A stretch of 33,238 bases of DNA from Limnohabitans sp. DM1 (lineage in GTDB: Bacteria > Pseudomonadota > Gammaproteobacteria > Burkholderiales > Burkholderiaceae_C). Under the pieces are notes generated by a model, which saw only the letters and a program-made list of their open reading frames with translations, did no database searches and was not told the origin of the DNA. Positions 7,402 through 15,464 of the stretch are shown here, in pieces (within the stretch, counting starts at the first letter, position 1; every line of letters begins with the position of its first letter). Location: the NCBI RefSeq assembly GCF_001269385.1, contig NZ_CXOO01000005.1, positions 1-33,238 on the forward strand, in the 5' to 3' direction. The position numbers and the translations under genes were made by a program.

Positions 7402-8337
7402 ATGAAAAACCGCGCCTTCCAACAAGTCGACGTCTTCACCGACACGGCCTTTCTGGGCAACCCGCTGGCCGTGGTGCTCGACGGCGAGGGCCTGAGTGAC
7501 GCGCAAATGCAGGCCTTCGCCCGCTGGACACAGCTGAGTGAGACCACCTTTGTGCTACCGCCCACACCCGAAGGGGCTGCGGGCGGCGCCGATTACCGGG
7601 TGCGCATCTTCACGCCCGGCGCTGAGCTGCCGTTTGCGGGCCACCCGACGTTGGGCACCGCCCACGCTTGGTTGAAGGCCGGTGGCCAGCCCCGTCAAAG
7701 TGGCCAACTGGTGCAGGAATGTGGCGTCGGTCTGGTCAGCCTGAAATCGGTCGACGGCCGCTGGGCTTTTGCTGCGCCGCCCTTGCAGCGCCAGACCCCA
7801 GCGCCAGCGCTGCTGGCCGATGTGCTGGCAGCTTTGGGCCTGCAGGCTGATGAAGTGCTGGCCTCGCAAGACCTGAACAACGGCCCGCACTGGCTGGGCA
7901 TTTTGATCGACTCGGTGGACGGCCTGCTCGCGCTGGAACCTGACCACGCGGCGCTCAAACGCCTGAACACCAAGGTTGGCGTGGCGGCCAAACGCGAGGC
8001 CAACGCCAACAGCTTGGCAGGCAGCCTGATCCGCCGCGCCAACCGCGAGGCCCGCGCCTTTGCGCCGTCTACCCGCATGACCAACGACCCGACCGATCTG
8101 GAAGTGCGCGCCTTTGCCGCCCCGGTGGGCATCGCCGAAGACCCGGTCACCGGCAGCTTGAACGCGTCGCTGGCCCAGTGGCTGATGGCCGAGGGCCACA
8201 TGCCGGGCCGCTACAGCGCCCGCCAAGGCACGGCGCTCGGCCGTGCGGGCCAAGTGTTCCTCTCCAAAGACGCACAAGGCCAGGTCTGGGTGGGCGGCGA
8301 TGTGGTCGGCTGCATCCAGGGCACCGTCACCCTCTGA
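7402..8337 (+). CDS. PhzF-family isomerase/epimerase-like protein
   Basis: The protein has 311 aa from the ATG at 7402. That start gives the conserved PhzF N-terminus FQQVDVFTDTAFLGNPLAVV; a longer in-frame reading would overlap the GST gene. It has the diaminopimelate-epimerase-like double-domain fold. The catalytic glutamate is in LSETTFV (E47), the PFAGHPTLGTAH motif follows, and the second half has EDPVTGSLNASLAQWL. PhzF itself isomerises dihydro-hydroxyanthranilate in phenazine synthesis, but most members such as this one lie outside phenazine clusters and have unknown substrates. No other phenazine genes are present here, so only the family can be named. Confidence 0.9.
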   Translation: MKNRAFQQVDVFTDTAFLGNPLAVVLDGEGLSDAQMQAFARWTQLSETTFVLPPTPEGAAGGADYRVRIFTPGAELPFAGHPTLGTAHAWLKAGGQPRQSGQLVQECGVGLVSLKSVDGRWAFAAPPLQRQTPAPALLADVLAALGLQADEVLASQDLNNGPHWLGILIDSVDGLLALEPDHAALKRLNTKVGVAAKREANANSLAGSLIRRANREARAFAPSTRMTNDPTDLEVRAFAAPVGIAEDPVTGSLNASLAQWLMAEGHMPGRYSARQGTALGRAGQVFLSKDAQGQVWVGGDVVGCIQGTVTL

Positions 8338-8386
8338 TCACCCCAGCGACAGGCGAAAACTCGCAAGCTGCGCACAATCGCAGCCC

Positions 8387-9061
8387 ATGGGAACCCTCTA
8401 TCTGGTCCGCCACGGACAAGCCTCTTTCGGGGCCGATGACTACGATCAACTCAGCCCGTTGGGCCGCCAGCAGGCCGTGCGCTTGGGTGAATACCTGCGG
8501 CCGAAACTGCAGGACAAACCCATCGAGGCCGTGATGATGGGCAGCCTGAAGCGCCACCGCCAAACTTGGGAAGGCATTGCCGAAGGCGCGGGCCTGCCCC
8601 ACACCCCTGCGGTGTGGCCAGGCCTGAACGAATACGACAGCCACGCGCTGATCGAGTCCATCCACCCTGAGCCGCTGGCCAAGCCCGACACGCCCGAGCT
8701 GTACCGCCACCACTTTCGCCTGCTGCGCGACGCCTTGCAGGCCTGGATGGCCGGACGCACCCAGCCGCGTGACATGCCCAGTTATGCCGAATTTGTGGGC
8801 GGCATCGAAGCAGCCCTCGACCATGTGCGGCAGTCACACACCGGAGACGTGATGATTGTCTCGAGCGGCGGCCCCATCTCGACTGCCGTGGGTCGCGTGT
8901 TGGGCACCCCGCCCGAGACCTCCATCGAGCTGAACCTGCGCATCCGCAACACGGCGCTCACCGAATTCGTGTTCACCCCCAAGCGCCACATGCTGCTGAC
9001 CTACAACACCCTGCCCCACCTGGACAGCGACGCGCACAAGGACTGGGTCACCTTCGCCTGA
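8387..9061 (+). CDS. Histidine phosphatase superfamily protein lacking the second histidine
   Basis: The protein has 224 aa from the ATG at 8387, which gives MGTLYLVRHGQASFG with the phospho-accepting H9 in the RHG motif. An arginine typical of the phosphate pocket occurs in SLKRHRQT (about 55-58). The second motif, usually VSHGG, reads VSSGGPIS here, so S160 stands where the second catalytic histidine normally lies. Members with this change exist among proteobacterial family proteins, as far as I recall. The product is cytoplasmic and its substrate is unknown. It starts 49 nt after the PhzF gene and may be cotranscribed. Confidence 0.87.
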   Translation: MGTLYLVRHGQASFGADDYDQLSPLGRQQAVRLGEYLRPKLQDKPIEAVMMGSLKRHRQTWEGIAEGAGLPHTPAVWPGLNEYDSHALIESIHPEPLAKPDTPELYRHHFRLLRDALQAWMAGRTQPRDMPSYAEFVGGIEAALDHVRQSHTGDVMIVSSGGPISTAVGRVLGTPPETSIELNLRIRNTALTEFVFTPKRHMLLTYNTLPHLDSDAHKDWVTFA

Positions 9062-9173
9062 AACGAAGGCTTGGCCTGGACCCTGATGCCCCAGCCAATG
9101 TCGAGGACACGTTCAAGCCGCACAGGTACATTCCCTAGGCAAAACCCTTTCGATTTAAGGGCAAAATTGAACC

Positions 9174-10337
9174 ATGAACAGTTCAACCGCTTGGTTGGCC
9201 CTCAAGTCATCTGAGGGCGGCATCCAGCTCACCACCCTGCAAGCCGCCGATGCCGACCGGCTTGCCCGCGAGTTGACGACTTTGTTGGATGAGTGGGCAC
9301 TGGCCTCAGCGGTTCAAACCTTGACCCTGCCCTTGCAAGACACACAAGTGGCCCTGATCTGCACGCTGCGGCCCGACTTCAGAGCACGGTGCATGCCGGG
9401 CCACGACACCTTGGCCTTGCACGACAAACTGGGCCACACCTCTCAAACGGACGAAGCTTGGGCCTTGGAGCGCGAAATCTGGGTGGCCTTGCTGGGTTCC
9501 CCCCACCGCTTTCAGTTTGCCAGCCTCGACTCGCTGACCTCGCACATCCGGGTGCGGCGCAATATGGCCTTGGACGCCCGAAAAACCGCCTTGGCCTTCA
9601 AAACCGATGCGGCCGAGCGCCCACAAGCCTTTTGGCAAGACGGGGGCGACGACGCGGGTTTCATTTTGCAGCCGGGTCGCTGCCTGGTCGAGGCGCTGAC
9701 CGCGGCCACCCAACCCGATGCCACGGGCAAGCTCTACGACTTTTCTTGTTACCGGGCGACCGAGTACGTGATTTTGTTGGGCATCGCGCAAGAGCTCCAA
9801 TCCGAAAACCCCGAACTGCTGGCCCAGTTGCAAAGCCTCAACCAAGTCCACGCGGTGCGATCGGGCCAATTCCATGATGTCTATCTGGTCGAATACGGCA
9901 GCATGGAAGCACCCTTACCGGGGCGCTTTTATGTGCCGGGCGACCGTTTGTGGTTTCGCAACCCGGATGAGCGCTCCTCCGACGTCACTGGCTACGAAGG
10001 CTCTTGGGTCCTCTATATGGGCGGCGGCTTGTTCAGCAACTTCTGGAAGCGCGACACTCCCTACACGCTCGAGTCCAAGGCCATCGAGATCTTTCACTGG
10101 AAAGACGGCGCTTACACCGACGCACAAGGCAAGTTGCAAATGGACGAAACGGTGGTTGAAGCGCTGGTCGCCCAAACCCAAGCTCACCCAGAAACCCGAG
10201 CACAAGTGCTCGACCGCATGCTGCGCATGCGCGACCCGCAAGGCGTTTATGCCGAAGGCGGCTGCATCGACACCACCCGCGAATACCCCAAAAGCGTGAG
10301 CCGCGGGCACTGCGAGTTGGTGCTGCCCAGCTTCTAA
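9174..10337 (+). CDS. Protein resembling bacterial protein-glutamine gamma-glutamyltransferase (Tgl-like)
   Basis: The protein has 387 aa, has no signal peptide and is soluble. Residues about 125-310 align by eye with Bacillus Tgl (about 245 aa), the spore-coat transglutaminase. RVRRNMALDARKTAL (126-140) matches its LRMNIVAAAKTL. YDFSCYRATEYVILLG (188-203) matches its catalytic FEC segment, placing the nucleophile at C192. PGDRLWFRNPDE (255-266) matches its GDCLYFKNPE, and EGSWVLYMG (275-283) matches its GENVILLG. The glutamate before the Tgl cysteine is serine here (S191). The Tgl general-acid glutamate position is serine (S277), with a glutamate two residues earlier (E275). The N-terminal 120 and C-terminal 70 residues have no recognised counterpart. 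Function is inferred only at superfamily level (NlpC/P60-like cysteine fold). The gene stands alone between the phosphatase and a convergent creatininase gene. Confidence 0.6.
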   Translation: MNSSTAWLALKSSEGGIQLTTLQAADADRLARELTTLLDEWALASAVQTLTLPLQDTQVALICTLRPDFRARCMPGHDTLALHDKLGHTSQTDEAWALEREIWVALLGSPHRFQFASLDSLTSHIRVRRNMALDARKTALAFKTDAAERPQAFWQDGGDDAGFILQPGRCLVEALTAATQPDATGKLYDFSCYRATEYVILLGIAQELQSENPELLAQLQSLNQVHAVRSGQFHDVYLVEYGSMEAPLPGRFYVPGDRLWFRNPDERSSDVTGYEGSWVLYMGGGLFSNFWKRDTPYTLESKAIEIFHWKDGAYTDAQGKLQMDETVVEALVAQTQAHPETRAQVLDRMLRMRDPQGVYAEGGCIDTTREYPKSVSRGHCELVLPSF

Positions 10338-10348
10338 ACCGGACGGTT

Positions 10349-11197
10349 TCAGCCCACCGAGTCGCTCAGGGTGTCGAGCGGTAAACGGTCAATTTCACCC
10401 AACAACTGCGCCAGTGCCCGGCCAGAAGCGTCCAGCAAAGCGTGGCCTTTCTCGGCGGTGGCGGCCAATGCATTGCCCGCCGCGCCGTGGCGGTTGTAGT
10501 CCTGCATTTGCCAGCCCAGCTTGGCGCTTTTGCCGTTGCCCAGAATTTCAAACCGCTCAGCGCGGTCTTGCGAGGTGGAGCGGAAATTTTGCGCCAAATC
10601 CATGCGCACGCGCTCGGGGCGCAGCGCCAGCATCATCGAGGTTTCGGTGTCACCCGCATGCACACCAAAGCGGTGCTCTTCGGGCGGGAACAGCGCATTC
10701 ACGTCCCCGCCTTGCGCGTCGCGCAGCGGCAAATTGAACCAGCTCACGCTGTAGACCAGCATGCCCAGCCGGGCCCGCAAATCCCGCGCCACGATGTCCA
10801 TCACACTGACCTGCCCACCATGGGCGTTGAGCAGCACCAGCTTCTTCACGCCACTGGCTGCCACCGACTCGCCAACGTCTGTCCACAGGCGGATCACGGT
10901 CTCGGCCTTGAGCGTCAGGGTGCCCGCAAAACGCGCATGCTCAGGGCTCAGACCCACCGTTTGGGTGGGCAAAAACAAAGCGGGCAAGTCGGCAGGCAAG
11001 TGCGGCAGGCAAGCTGCCACCACGCCGTTGACCAAATCGGTGTCTACTGACAGCGGCAGGTGCGGGCCATGTTGTTCGGTCGCCGCCACGGGCAAGATGG
11101 CGATGGCCCGATCGATGGCCCGGCCTGGCTTTAAGGCCTGAAAATCGAGGGTGGTCCAGTCGGCCCAAAAACGCGAAGGGTTTTGCATGTGGGGCAT
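10349..11197 (-). CDS. Creatininase-family metal-dependent amidohydrolase
   Basis: The protein has 282 aa, close to creatininase length (about 250-260). The family metal ligands are visible: E41 and H43 in ATEQHGPHLPLSVDTD (with D52), NAHGGQ at about 124-129, and H180/E185 in VHAGDTETSMM. The family hydrolyses cyclic or linear amides (creatinine, F420-related or mycofactocin precursors); the substrate here is unknown. The ATG at 11197 was chosen. A second ATG three codons in (11188) is equally plausible because neither has a strong Shine-Dalgarno. The gene converges on the Tgl-like gene with only 11 nt between stop codons and diverges from dsbD. Confidence 0.9.
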   Translation of the reverse strand: MPHMQNPSRFWADWTTLDFQALKPGRAIDRAIAILPVAATEQHGPHLPLSVDTDLVNGVVAACLPHLPADLPALFLPTQTVGLSPEHARFAGTLTLKAETVIRLWTDVGESVAASGVKKLVLLNAHGGQVSVMDIVARDLRARLGMLVYSVSWFNLPLRDAQGGDVNALFPPEEHRFGVHAGDTETSMMLALRPERVRMDLAQNFRSTSQDRAERFEILGNGKSAKLGWQMQDYNRHGAAGNALAATAEKGHALLDASGRALAQLLGEIDRLPLDTLSDSVG

Positions 11198-11218
11198 CTT
11201 AATGGAGCCCGGGCGTGT

Positions 11219-11237
11219 ACAGTGCCTTTCGCACTGT
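11219..11237. repeat. Inverted repeat in the creatininase/dsbD divergent region
   Basis: ACAGTGC (11219-11225) and GCACTGT (11231-11237) form a perfect 7-bp palindrome with a 5-nt spacer. It lies 22 nt upstream of the creatininase start and about 50 nt upstream of dsbD. It could be a regulator binding site or a small hairpin in a leader. There is no T-tract, so a terminator is unlikely. Confidence 0.45.
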
Positions 11238-11287
11238 GATGCCGGGGCACCCCGCCCGATCGATCAGGGGTCAAACGAAGGATTGGC

Positions 11288-13663
11288 GTGCAAGTTTCCG
11301 TGTTTTTTCGTGGCCAGGCCACCGCTTTGCCCAAATGGAAGGTGCAGGGCTGGGTCGCTTTGATCGCCTTGGTGTGCCTATTGGCTGCGTGGCCCCTGCC
11401 CAGCGGGGCACAAACGGGCTCGCTCTTTTCCAGCAAAAATGCCCCTTCCAACTTGCCCGCCACCAGCGCCTTACTGGCAAGCGCTGCCAACGTGGTCAAG
11501 ACCGACCAAGTGCGGGCCGAATTGCTGGTGCACGCCCCCGAGGGCATTCGCGCCGGGCAAACATTTTGGTTGGGCCTGCAGATCGAGCACCAGCCGCATT
11601 GGCACACCTATTGGCAAAACCCCGGCGACTCGGGCCTACCCACGCGACTGCAATGGCAGTTGCCTGCCGGCTTGCAAGCGGGGGACATCGCCTGGCCGCT
11701 GCCCAAAAAAATCCCCATCGGCACCCTTGCCAACTATGGTTACGAAAACCGCTTAATGCTGACCGTGCCCGTGACGGTGGGGGCTGACTTCCGCTTTCCA
11801 GACGGTGGGCCATTGACCCTTGGCTTGCAAGCCGAATGGTTGGTGTGCCGCCAGGAATGCATCCCGCAAGAAGGCCGCTTCAGCTTGAAGCTGAGCTCTG
11901 CCGCGCCACAAAAAACCGACGCGGCTGCGTTTGAATCGGCCCAAAAGCTCAGTCCCAAGCCCATGGCACAGCTGCAACAAGGCGGCACCTGGATCACGGG
12001 CGGCCAAGCCACCTTGTCCGCTGACGCCAAGCAGATCAGTCTGCGCGTACATGGCCTGCCTGCGGCCTGGCGTGGCCAGACCTTGAGCGCCTTCCCGGTC
12101 ACCCCCAACGTGGTGCACAACGCGGCCGTGCAGGGCCAAGACTGGACGCAAAACTGGCAAGGCGCGGTCTGGAGCGCCCAGATTCCGGTGTCTGAAGAAC
12201 GTGGCGACAGCCCGACAACGATGCGCTGGGTGATCGCAGCCGGGCCGGAGTCCGCACCGAAAGCGCCTGCTTTTGAAATCGATACGCCTGTGCAAGGCAC
12301 TTGGTCCGCGCTGGCCCAAACCGCGCCCGCTGAGATTTCGCCCGCATTGGCCAAGGCGCTGGCCGAGAACGCCAGCGCCGCACAAAAACCAACAGCCTCC
12401 AGCACCACCGCTCTGGGCCTGACACTGGCTGTTTTGGGGGCCTTGGTCGGCGGTTTTTTGCTCAACCTCATGCCCTGCGTGTTCCCGGTGCTGGCGATCA
12501 AAGTCATGGGTTTTGCGCAAGCCGACACCTCGCAAGCCCAACACCGCGCGGCGGGCATGGCCTACACCGTGGGCGTGGTGCTGTCGTTCATGTTGCTGGG
12601 CGGCCTGATGCTGGCCTTGCGGGCTGCGGGCGAGCAATTGGGCTGGGGTTTTCAATTGCAGTCGCCCCCGGTGGTGGCGGGTCTGGCGCTCTTGTTCACC
12701 TTGCTGGGCCTGAACTTGGCGGGCGTTTTTGAATTTGGGCAGATGCTGCCCAGCAGCCTGGCCACGCTGCAAAGCCGCCACCCCACGGTGAACGCCGGTT
12801 TGTCGGGCGTGCTGGCCGTGGCTGTGGCCTCGCCCTGCACCGCACCCTTCATGGGGGCATCTTTGGGCCTGGCCATTGCGCTGCCCGTGTGGCAAGCGCT
12901 GCTGGTGTTTGCCGCCATGGGCGTGGGCATGGCTTTGCCTTATCTGGCGGCCAGCTGGTGGCCGGGCATCGCACGCGCCCTGCCGCGCCCCGGGGCCTGG
13001 ATGGCAACTTTCCGCCAAGCCATGGCATTTCCGATGTTTGCCACCGTCATTTGGTTGTTGTGGGTGCTGGGCCAACAAACCGGCATCGACGGGGCGAGCG
13101 GCCTGCTGACCTTGCTGCTCACGGTCGCTTGGCTGGTGTGGGCTCTGAGCTTGAGCGGCCGCACGCGTTGGGTTTTGAGTGGCCTGGCCCTGGCCGCCTT
13201 GCTGTGGCTGGGCAGCAGTTGGTTGCCACTGGCTTTGCGTGAAGCGCCTGCTGAGCCGATGGCCAGCGCCAGCCCCCTAGGCACCAGCCAAACCGCACCC
13301 GGCACCTTGTCCAGGGCCAACGCTTCCACTTGGCAGCCTTGGTCTGAAGCTGCCGTTCAAGCCCAACTGGCCGCAGGCCGCCCGGTGTTTGTGGATTTCA
13401 CCGCCGCATGGTGCGTGACCTGCCAATACAACAAGAAAACCACGCTGGCCGATGGCCGCGTATTGGCCGACTTTGCGGCGAGGCAAGTGGTGCTGATGCG
13501 GGCCGACTGGACACGGCGCGACCGGGCCATCACGCAGGCGCTCACGGCACTGGGCCGCAGCGGCGTGCCGGTTTATGCCTTGTACGCGCCGGGACGTGCG
13601 CCCGTGCTCTTGTCGGAGCTACCCTCTGTGGCTGAGGTTCAAGCGGCCCTGTCTTCTCTGTAA
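11288..13663 (+). CDS. dsbD: Thiol:disulfide interchange protein DsbD
   Basis: The protein has 791 aa and starts at GTG 11288 with a Shine-Dalgarno GAAGGA at 11277-11282. A signal peptide is visible (hydrophobic 20-36, probable cleavage after PSGA near 41). An N-terminal periplasmic DsbD-alpha-type domain follows, with WHTYWQNPGDSGLPTRLQW and a C-x3-C (WLVCRQECIPQEG). The central membrane domain of about eight segments starts near 375, with MPCVFPVLAIK and SPCTAPFMG giving the two redox cysteines. The C-terminal thioredoxin-like domain has WCVTC with C709 and C712. DsbD passes electrons from cytoplasmic thioredoxin to periplasmic reductases used in disulfide isomerisation and cytochrome c maturation. 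The protein is longer than E. coli DsbD (about 565 aa), mainly in the N-terminal domain, as in ScsB-like forms. Confidence 0.93.
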   Translation: MQVSVFFRGQATALPKWKVQGWVALIALVCLLAAWPLPSGAQTGSLFSSKNAPSNLPATSALLASAANVVKTDQVRAELLVHAPEGIRAGQTFWLGLQIEHQPHWHTYWQNPGDSGLPTRLQWQLPAGLQAGDIAWPLPKKIPIGTLANYGYENRLMLTVPVTVGADFRFPDGGPLTLGLQAEWLVCRQECIPQEGRFSLKLSSAAPQKTDAAAFESAQKLSPKPMAQLQQGGTWITGGQATLSADAKQISLRVHGLPAAWRGQTLSAFPVTPNVVHNAAVQGQDWTQNWQGAVWSAQIPVSEERGDSPTTMRWVIAAGPESAPKAPAFEIDTPVQGTWSALAQTAPAEISPALAKALAENASAAQKPTASSTTALGLTLAVLGALVGGFLLNLMPCVFPVLAIKVMGFAQADTSQAQHRAAGMAYTVGVVLSFMLLGGLMLALRAAGEQLGWGFQLQSPPVVAGLALLFTLLGLNLAGVFEFGQMLPSSLATLQSRHPTVNAGLSGVLAVAVASPCTAPFMGASLGLAIALPVWQALLVFAAMGVGMALPYLAASWWPGIARALPRPGAWMATFRQAMAFPMFATVIWLLWVLGQQTGIDGASGLLTLLLTVAWLVWALSLSGRTRWVLSGLALAALLWLGSSWLPLALREAPAEPMASASPLGTSQTAPGTLSRANASTWQPWSEAAVQAQLAAGRPVFVDFTAAWCVTCQYNKKTTLADGRVLADFAARQVVLMRADWTRRDRAITQALTALGRSGVPVYALYAPGRAPVLLSELPSVAEVQAALSSL

Positions 13664-13666
13664 AAG

Positions 13667-13681
13667 GGAGAATTTTTCTCC
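13667..13681 (+). terminator. Weak hairpin just after dsbD (possible terminator)
   Basis: GGAGAA-TTT-TTCTCC is a perfect 6-bp stem with a 3-nt loop starting 4 nt after the dsbD stop. It is not followed by a T-run, so factor-independent termination would be weak. An mRNA 3' end stabiliser is equally possible. Confidence 0.4.
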
Positions 13682-13770
13682 TCTCAGCCCTAGGGCACTG
13701 GCACAGACCCCATGTCGGCTCTGTTGCCACCGACCTACGAGTCTGAGCCGTGTGTTGCCCGTTGGGAGGA

Positions 13771-13849
13771 TTTTGTGGGAGCTTGCCAGCCAAGCGAAAA
13801 GCCTGCGGTCCACAAGATGCTGATCGCCAGCAGGGCTAGCGCCCACAAA
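13771..13849. repeat. REPIN-like element: two REP palindromes in inverted orientation
   Basis: The outer ends are inverted: TTTTGTGGGAGC (13771-13782) at the left and GCGCCCACAAA (13839-13849) at the right. Each end carries a hairpin. The left one is GCTTG-CCAGC-CAAGC (13781-13795). The right one, read in reverse, is CGC-T-AGC-CCT-GCT-G-GCG (about 13825-13841). The GTGGGAGC head followed by an imperfect G/C hairpin is the form of Pseudomonas REP sequences, and two facing copies ~80 bp apart are a REPIN/BIME unit. These are normally mobilised in trans by a RAYT transposase. None is present in this window. Confidence 0.65.
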
Positions 13850-13972
13850 GTACAAGATTGAAGTCACCCTGCAAACTTCACAGGGCCGGAACCCTATCAA
13901 CCACCATGAGGTCCGCACCAGAAGGTCACCTCGGGCTCCAAGCAGCCCCTGACTGGCTGCGACAATCAGGGC

Positions 13973-15088
13973 ATGAGCTCATTTGCCCCCCTCCAAAACG
14001 ACAGCTTCTTGCGCGCCTGCCTGCGCCAAGCCACCGACCACACCCCCGTCTGGCTCATGCGCCAGGCCGGGCGCTATTTGCCCGAGTACTGCGCCACCCG
14101 CGCCAAGGCCGGCAGCTTCATGGGCCTGGCCACCAACGTCGACTACGCCACCGAAGTCACGCTCCAGCCGCTGGAGCGTTACCCGCTCGACGCCTCCATC
14201 TTGTTCAGCGACATCCTCACGGTGCCTGACGCCATGGGCCTGGGCTTGTCGTTTGCTCAGGGCGAAGGCCCGCGCTTTGCCAAGAATGTGCGCGACGAAG
14301 CCGCCGTGGCCGAGTTGGCCGTGCCCGACATGAACAAGCTGCGCTATGTGTTCGATGCCGTCACATCCATCCGCAAAGCGCTCAATGGCCGCGTGCCTTT
14401 GATCGGCTTTTCCGGCAGCCCCTGGACGCTGGCGTGCTACATGGTGGAAGGCGCGGGCTCTGACGACTACCGCCATGTGAAGACCCTGATGTACAGCCGC
14501 CCGGATTTGATGCACCGCATTCTGGAAATCAACGCCGATGCCGTGGCCCTGTACCTGAACACGCAAATCGAAGCCGGTGCCCAAGCCGTCATGGTGTTTG
14601 ACAGTTGGGGCGGCGTGCTGGCCGATGGCGCGTTCCAGCAGTTCAGCCTGGCCTACACGGCACGTGTCCTCTCACAATTGAAGACCGAGCACAACGGCCA
14701 ACGCATCCCCAGCATCGTCTTCACCAAAGGCGGGGGCCTGTGGCTGCCCGAGATGGCGGACCTCAACTGCGACGTGCTGGGCCTGGACTGGACCATGAAC
14801 CTGGGTCGCGCCCGGGCCCTCGTGGGCGGCCAAGTGGGCGGCCCCGGCAAGGCGCTGCAAGGCAACATCGACCCGAACATCCTGTTTGCGCCGCCTGCAC
14901 AGATCGCGACCGAGGTGCACCGGGTACTGGACAGCTTTGGCACGCCGCACACCGACCGCAGCACCACCGGCCCCACCCACATCTTCAACCTGGGCCACGG
15001 CATCAGCCAATACACCCCGCCCGAGCATGTGACGGCGCTGGTGGAGGCGGTGCACAGCCATTCAAGACATTTGCGAACCCGAAGCTGA
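13973..15088 (+). CDS. hemE: Uroporphyrinogen decarboxylase
   Basis: The protein has 371 aa. It converts uroporphyrinogen III to coproporphyrinogen III by removing four carboxyls, a cytoplasmic step of haem synthesis. Signatures are the N-terminal [12 protein letters not shown] (active-site arginines), the catalytic aspartate in [17 protein letters not shown], the second signature [16 protein letters not shown], and DSWGG and GNIDPN in the C-terminal half. The length matches the family (about 355-370). It starts at an ATG 309 nt after dsbD and is followed by a 376-bp gap before priA; hemE next to priA is common in Burkholderiales. A few residues beyond the usual C-terminus ([10 protein letters not shown]) are poorly conserved. 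Confidence 0.96.
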   Translation: MSSFAPLQNDSFLRACLRQATDHTPVWLMRQAGRYLPEYCATRAKAGSFMGLATNVDYATEVTLQPLERYPLDASILFSDILTVPDAMGLGLSFAQGEGPRFAKNVRDEAAVAELAVPDMNKLRYVFDAVTSIRKALNGRVPLIGFSGSPWTLACYMVEGAGSDDYRHVKTLMYSRPDLMHRILEINADAVALYLNTQIEAGAQAVMVFDSWGGVLADGAFQQFSLAYTARVLSQLKTEHNGQRIPSIVFTKGGGLWLPEMADLNCDVLGLDWTMNLGRARALVGGQVGGPGKALQGNIDPNILFAPPAQIATEVHRVLDSFGTPHTDRSTTGPTHIFNLGHGISQYTPPEHVTALVEAVHSHSRHLRTRS

Positions 15089-15114
15089 AATCAAGCTGCA
15101 ACTAGCATACAAAA

Positions 15115-15163
15115 CAAGCGTTCTGGCTGCGATTTCAAGAAAATAATGGCTCGCCAGCGCTTG
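15115..15163. repeat. Interrupted inverted repeat downstream of hemE
   Basis: CAAGCG-TT-CTGGC (15115-15127) pairs with GCCAGCGCTTG (15153-15163), 11 pairs with a 2-nt bulge and a 25-nt loop. It sits 27 nt after the hemE stop. It may be a 3' stem for hemE mRNA or a copy of one of the dispersed CAAGCG-containing repeats seen in Comamonadaceae genomes; the latter is from memory and not verified. Confidence 0.45.
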
Positions 15164-15165
15164 AC

Positions 15166-15174
15166 TTATGCACA
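15166..15174 (+). promoter_or_regulatory. DnaA box candidate (TTATGCACA)
   Basis: TTATGCACA fits the TTATNCACA DnaA-box consensus. It lies about 290 bp before priA and 179 bp from a second, perfect box in the same gap and orientation. Confidence 0.45.
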
Positions 15175-15352
15175 AATTGAATAAACCGCCAGAATGACAA
15201 TCCCTATCCATATTTCACCTGGGCTCTACACCTCATATTTCGTAAGCCATTGATTTCATTGATGTTTTTTTAACTGCCCAAGAGATGGGCAATGTAGCGA
15301 AAGGCTTGATTTCTAAGGCTTTGCGGCCATCTCGGGGGAGTTTTCAACAAAG

Positions 15353-15361
15353 TTATCCACA
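15353..15361 (+). promoter_or_regulatory. Perfect DnaA box upstream of priA (TTATCCACA)
   Basis: TTATCCACA is the high-affinity DnaA box. Its context (TTTTCAACAAAG before, GATTTTCTGG after) resembles oriC-type surroundings. It is 104 nt before the chosen priA start, inside an AT-rich gap, and could mediate DnaA control of priA. Confidence 0.6.
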
Positions 15362-15464
15362 GATTTTCTGGATCATTGTCAAAGCACTTTGAAATCAAGG
15401 ACTTACACCCGTTTCCCAGAATTTTTCTGACCGATATACACCCCGATTGACTGAAAACCCTGAC

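Larger units (their letters stand above)
13664..13972. other. 309-bp intergenic region between dsbD and hemE
   Basis: No convincing gene is present. Short open frames across this stretch lack ribosome sites and recognisable sequence. It holds the post-dsbD hairpin (13667-13681) and the REPIN-like palindrome pair (13771-13849). The remaining ~120 bp before hemE should contain the hemE promoter, but I see no clear -35/-10 pair. Confidence 0.7.
15089..15464. other. 376-bp intergenic region between hemE and priA
   Basis: This region is clearly more AT-rich than its flanks and has no credible gene. It contains an inverted repeat (15115-15163), two DnaA-box matches (15166-15174 and 15353-15361), a T-run (about 15264-15271) and a TATACA -10-like hexamer at 15435-15440, about 25 nt before the chosen priA start. 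No good -35 accompanies that hexamer. Confidence 0.7.

Noticed and set aside
10336..10349. Short palindrome AAACCG-GA-CGGTTT between the Tgl-like and creatininase stops
   Set aside because: A 2-nt loop cannot form a stable hairpin and there is no T-run. Probably chance, although the convergent position is suggestive.
11753..13078. A 441-codon open frame on the minus strand opposite dsbD
   Set aside because: It is antisense to clear DsbD motifs, low in hydrophobic structure and rich in Gln/His/Arg; an artefact of GC-rich coding.
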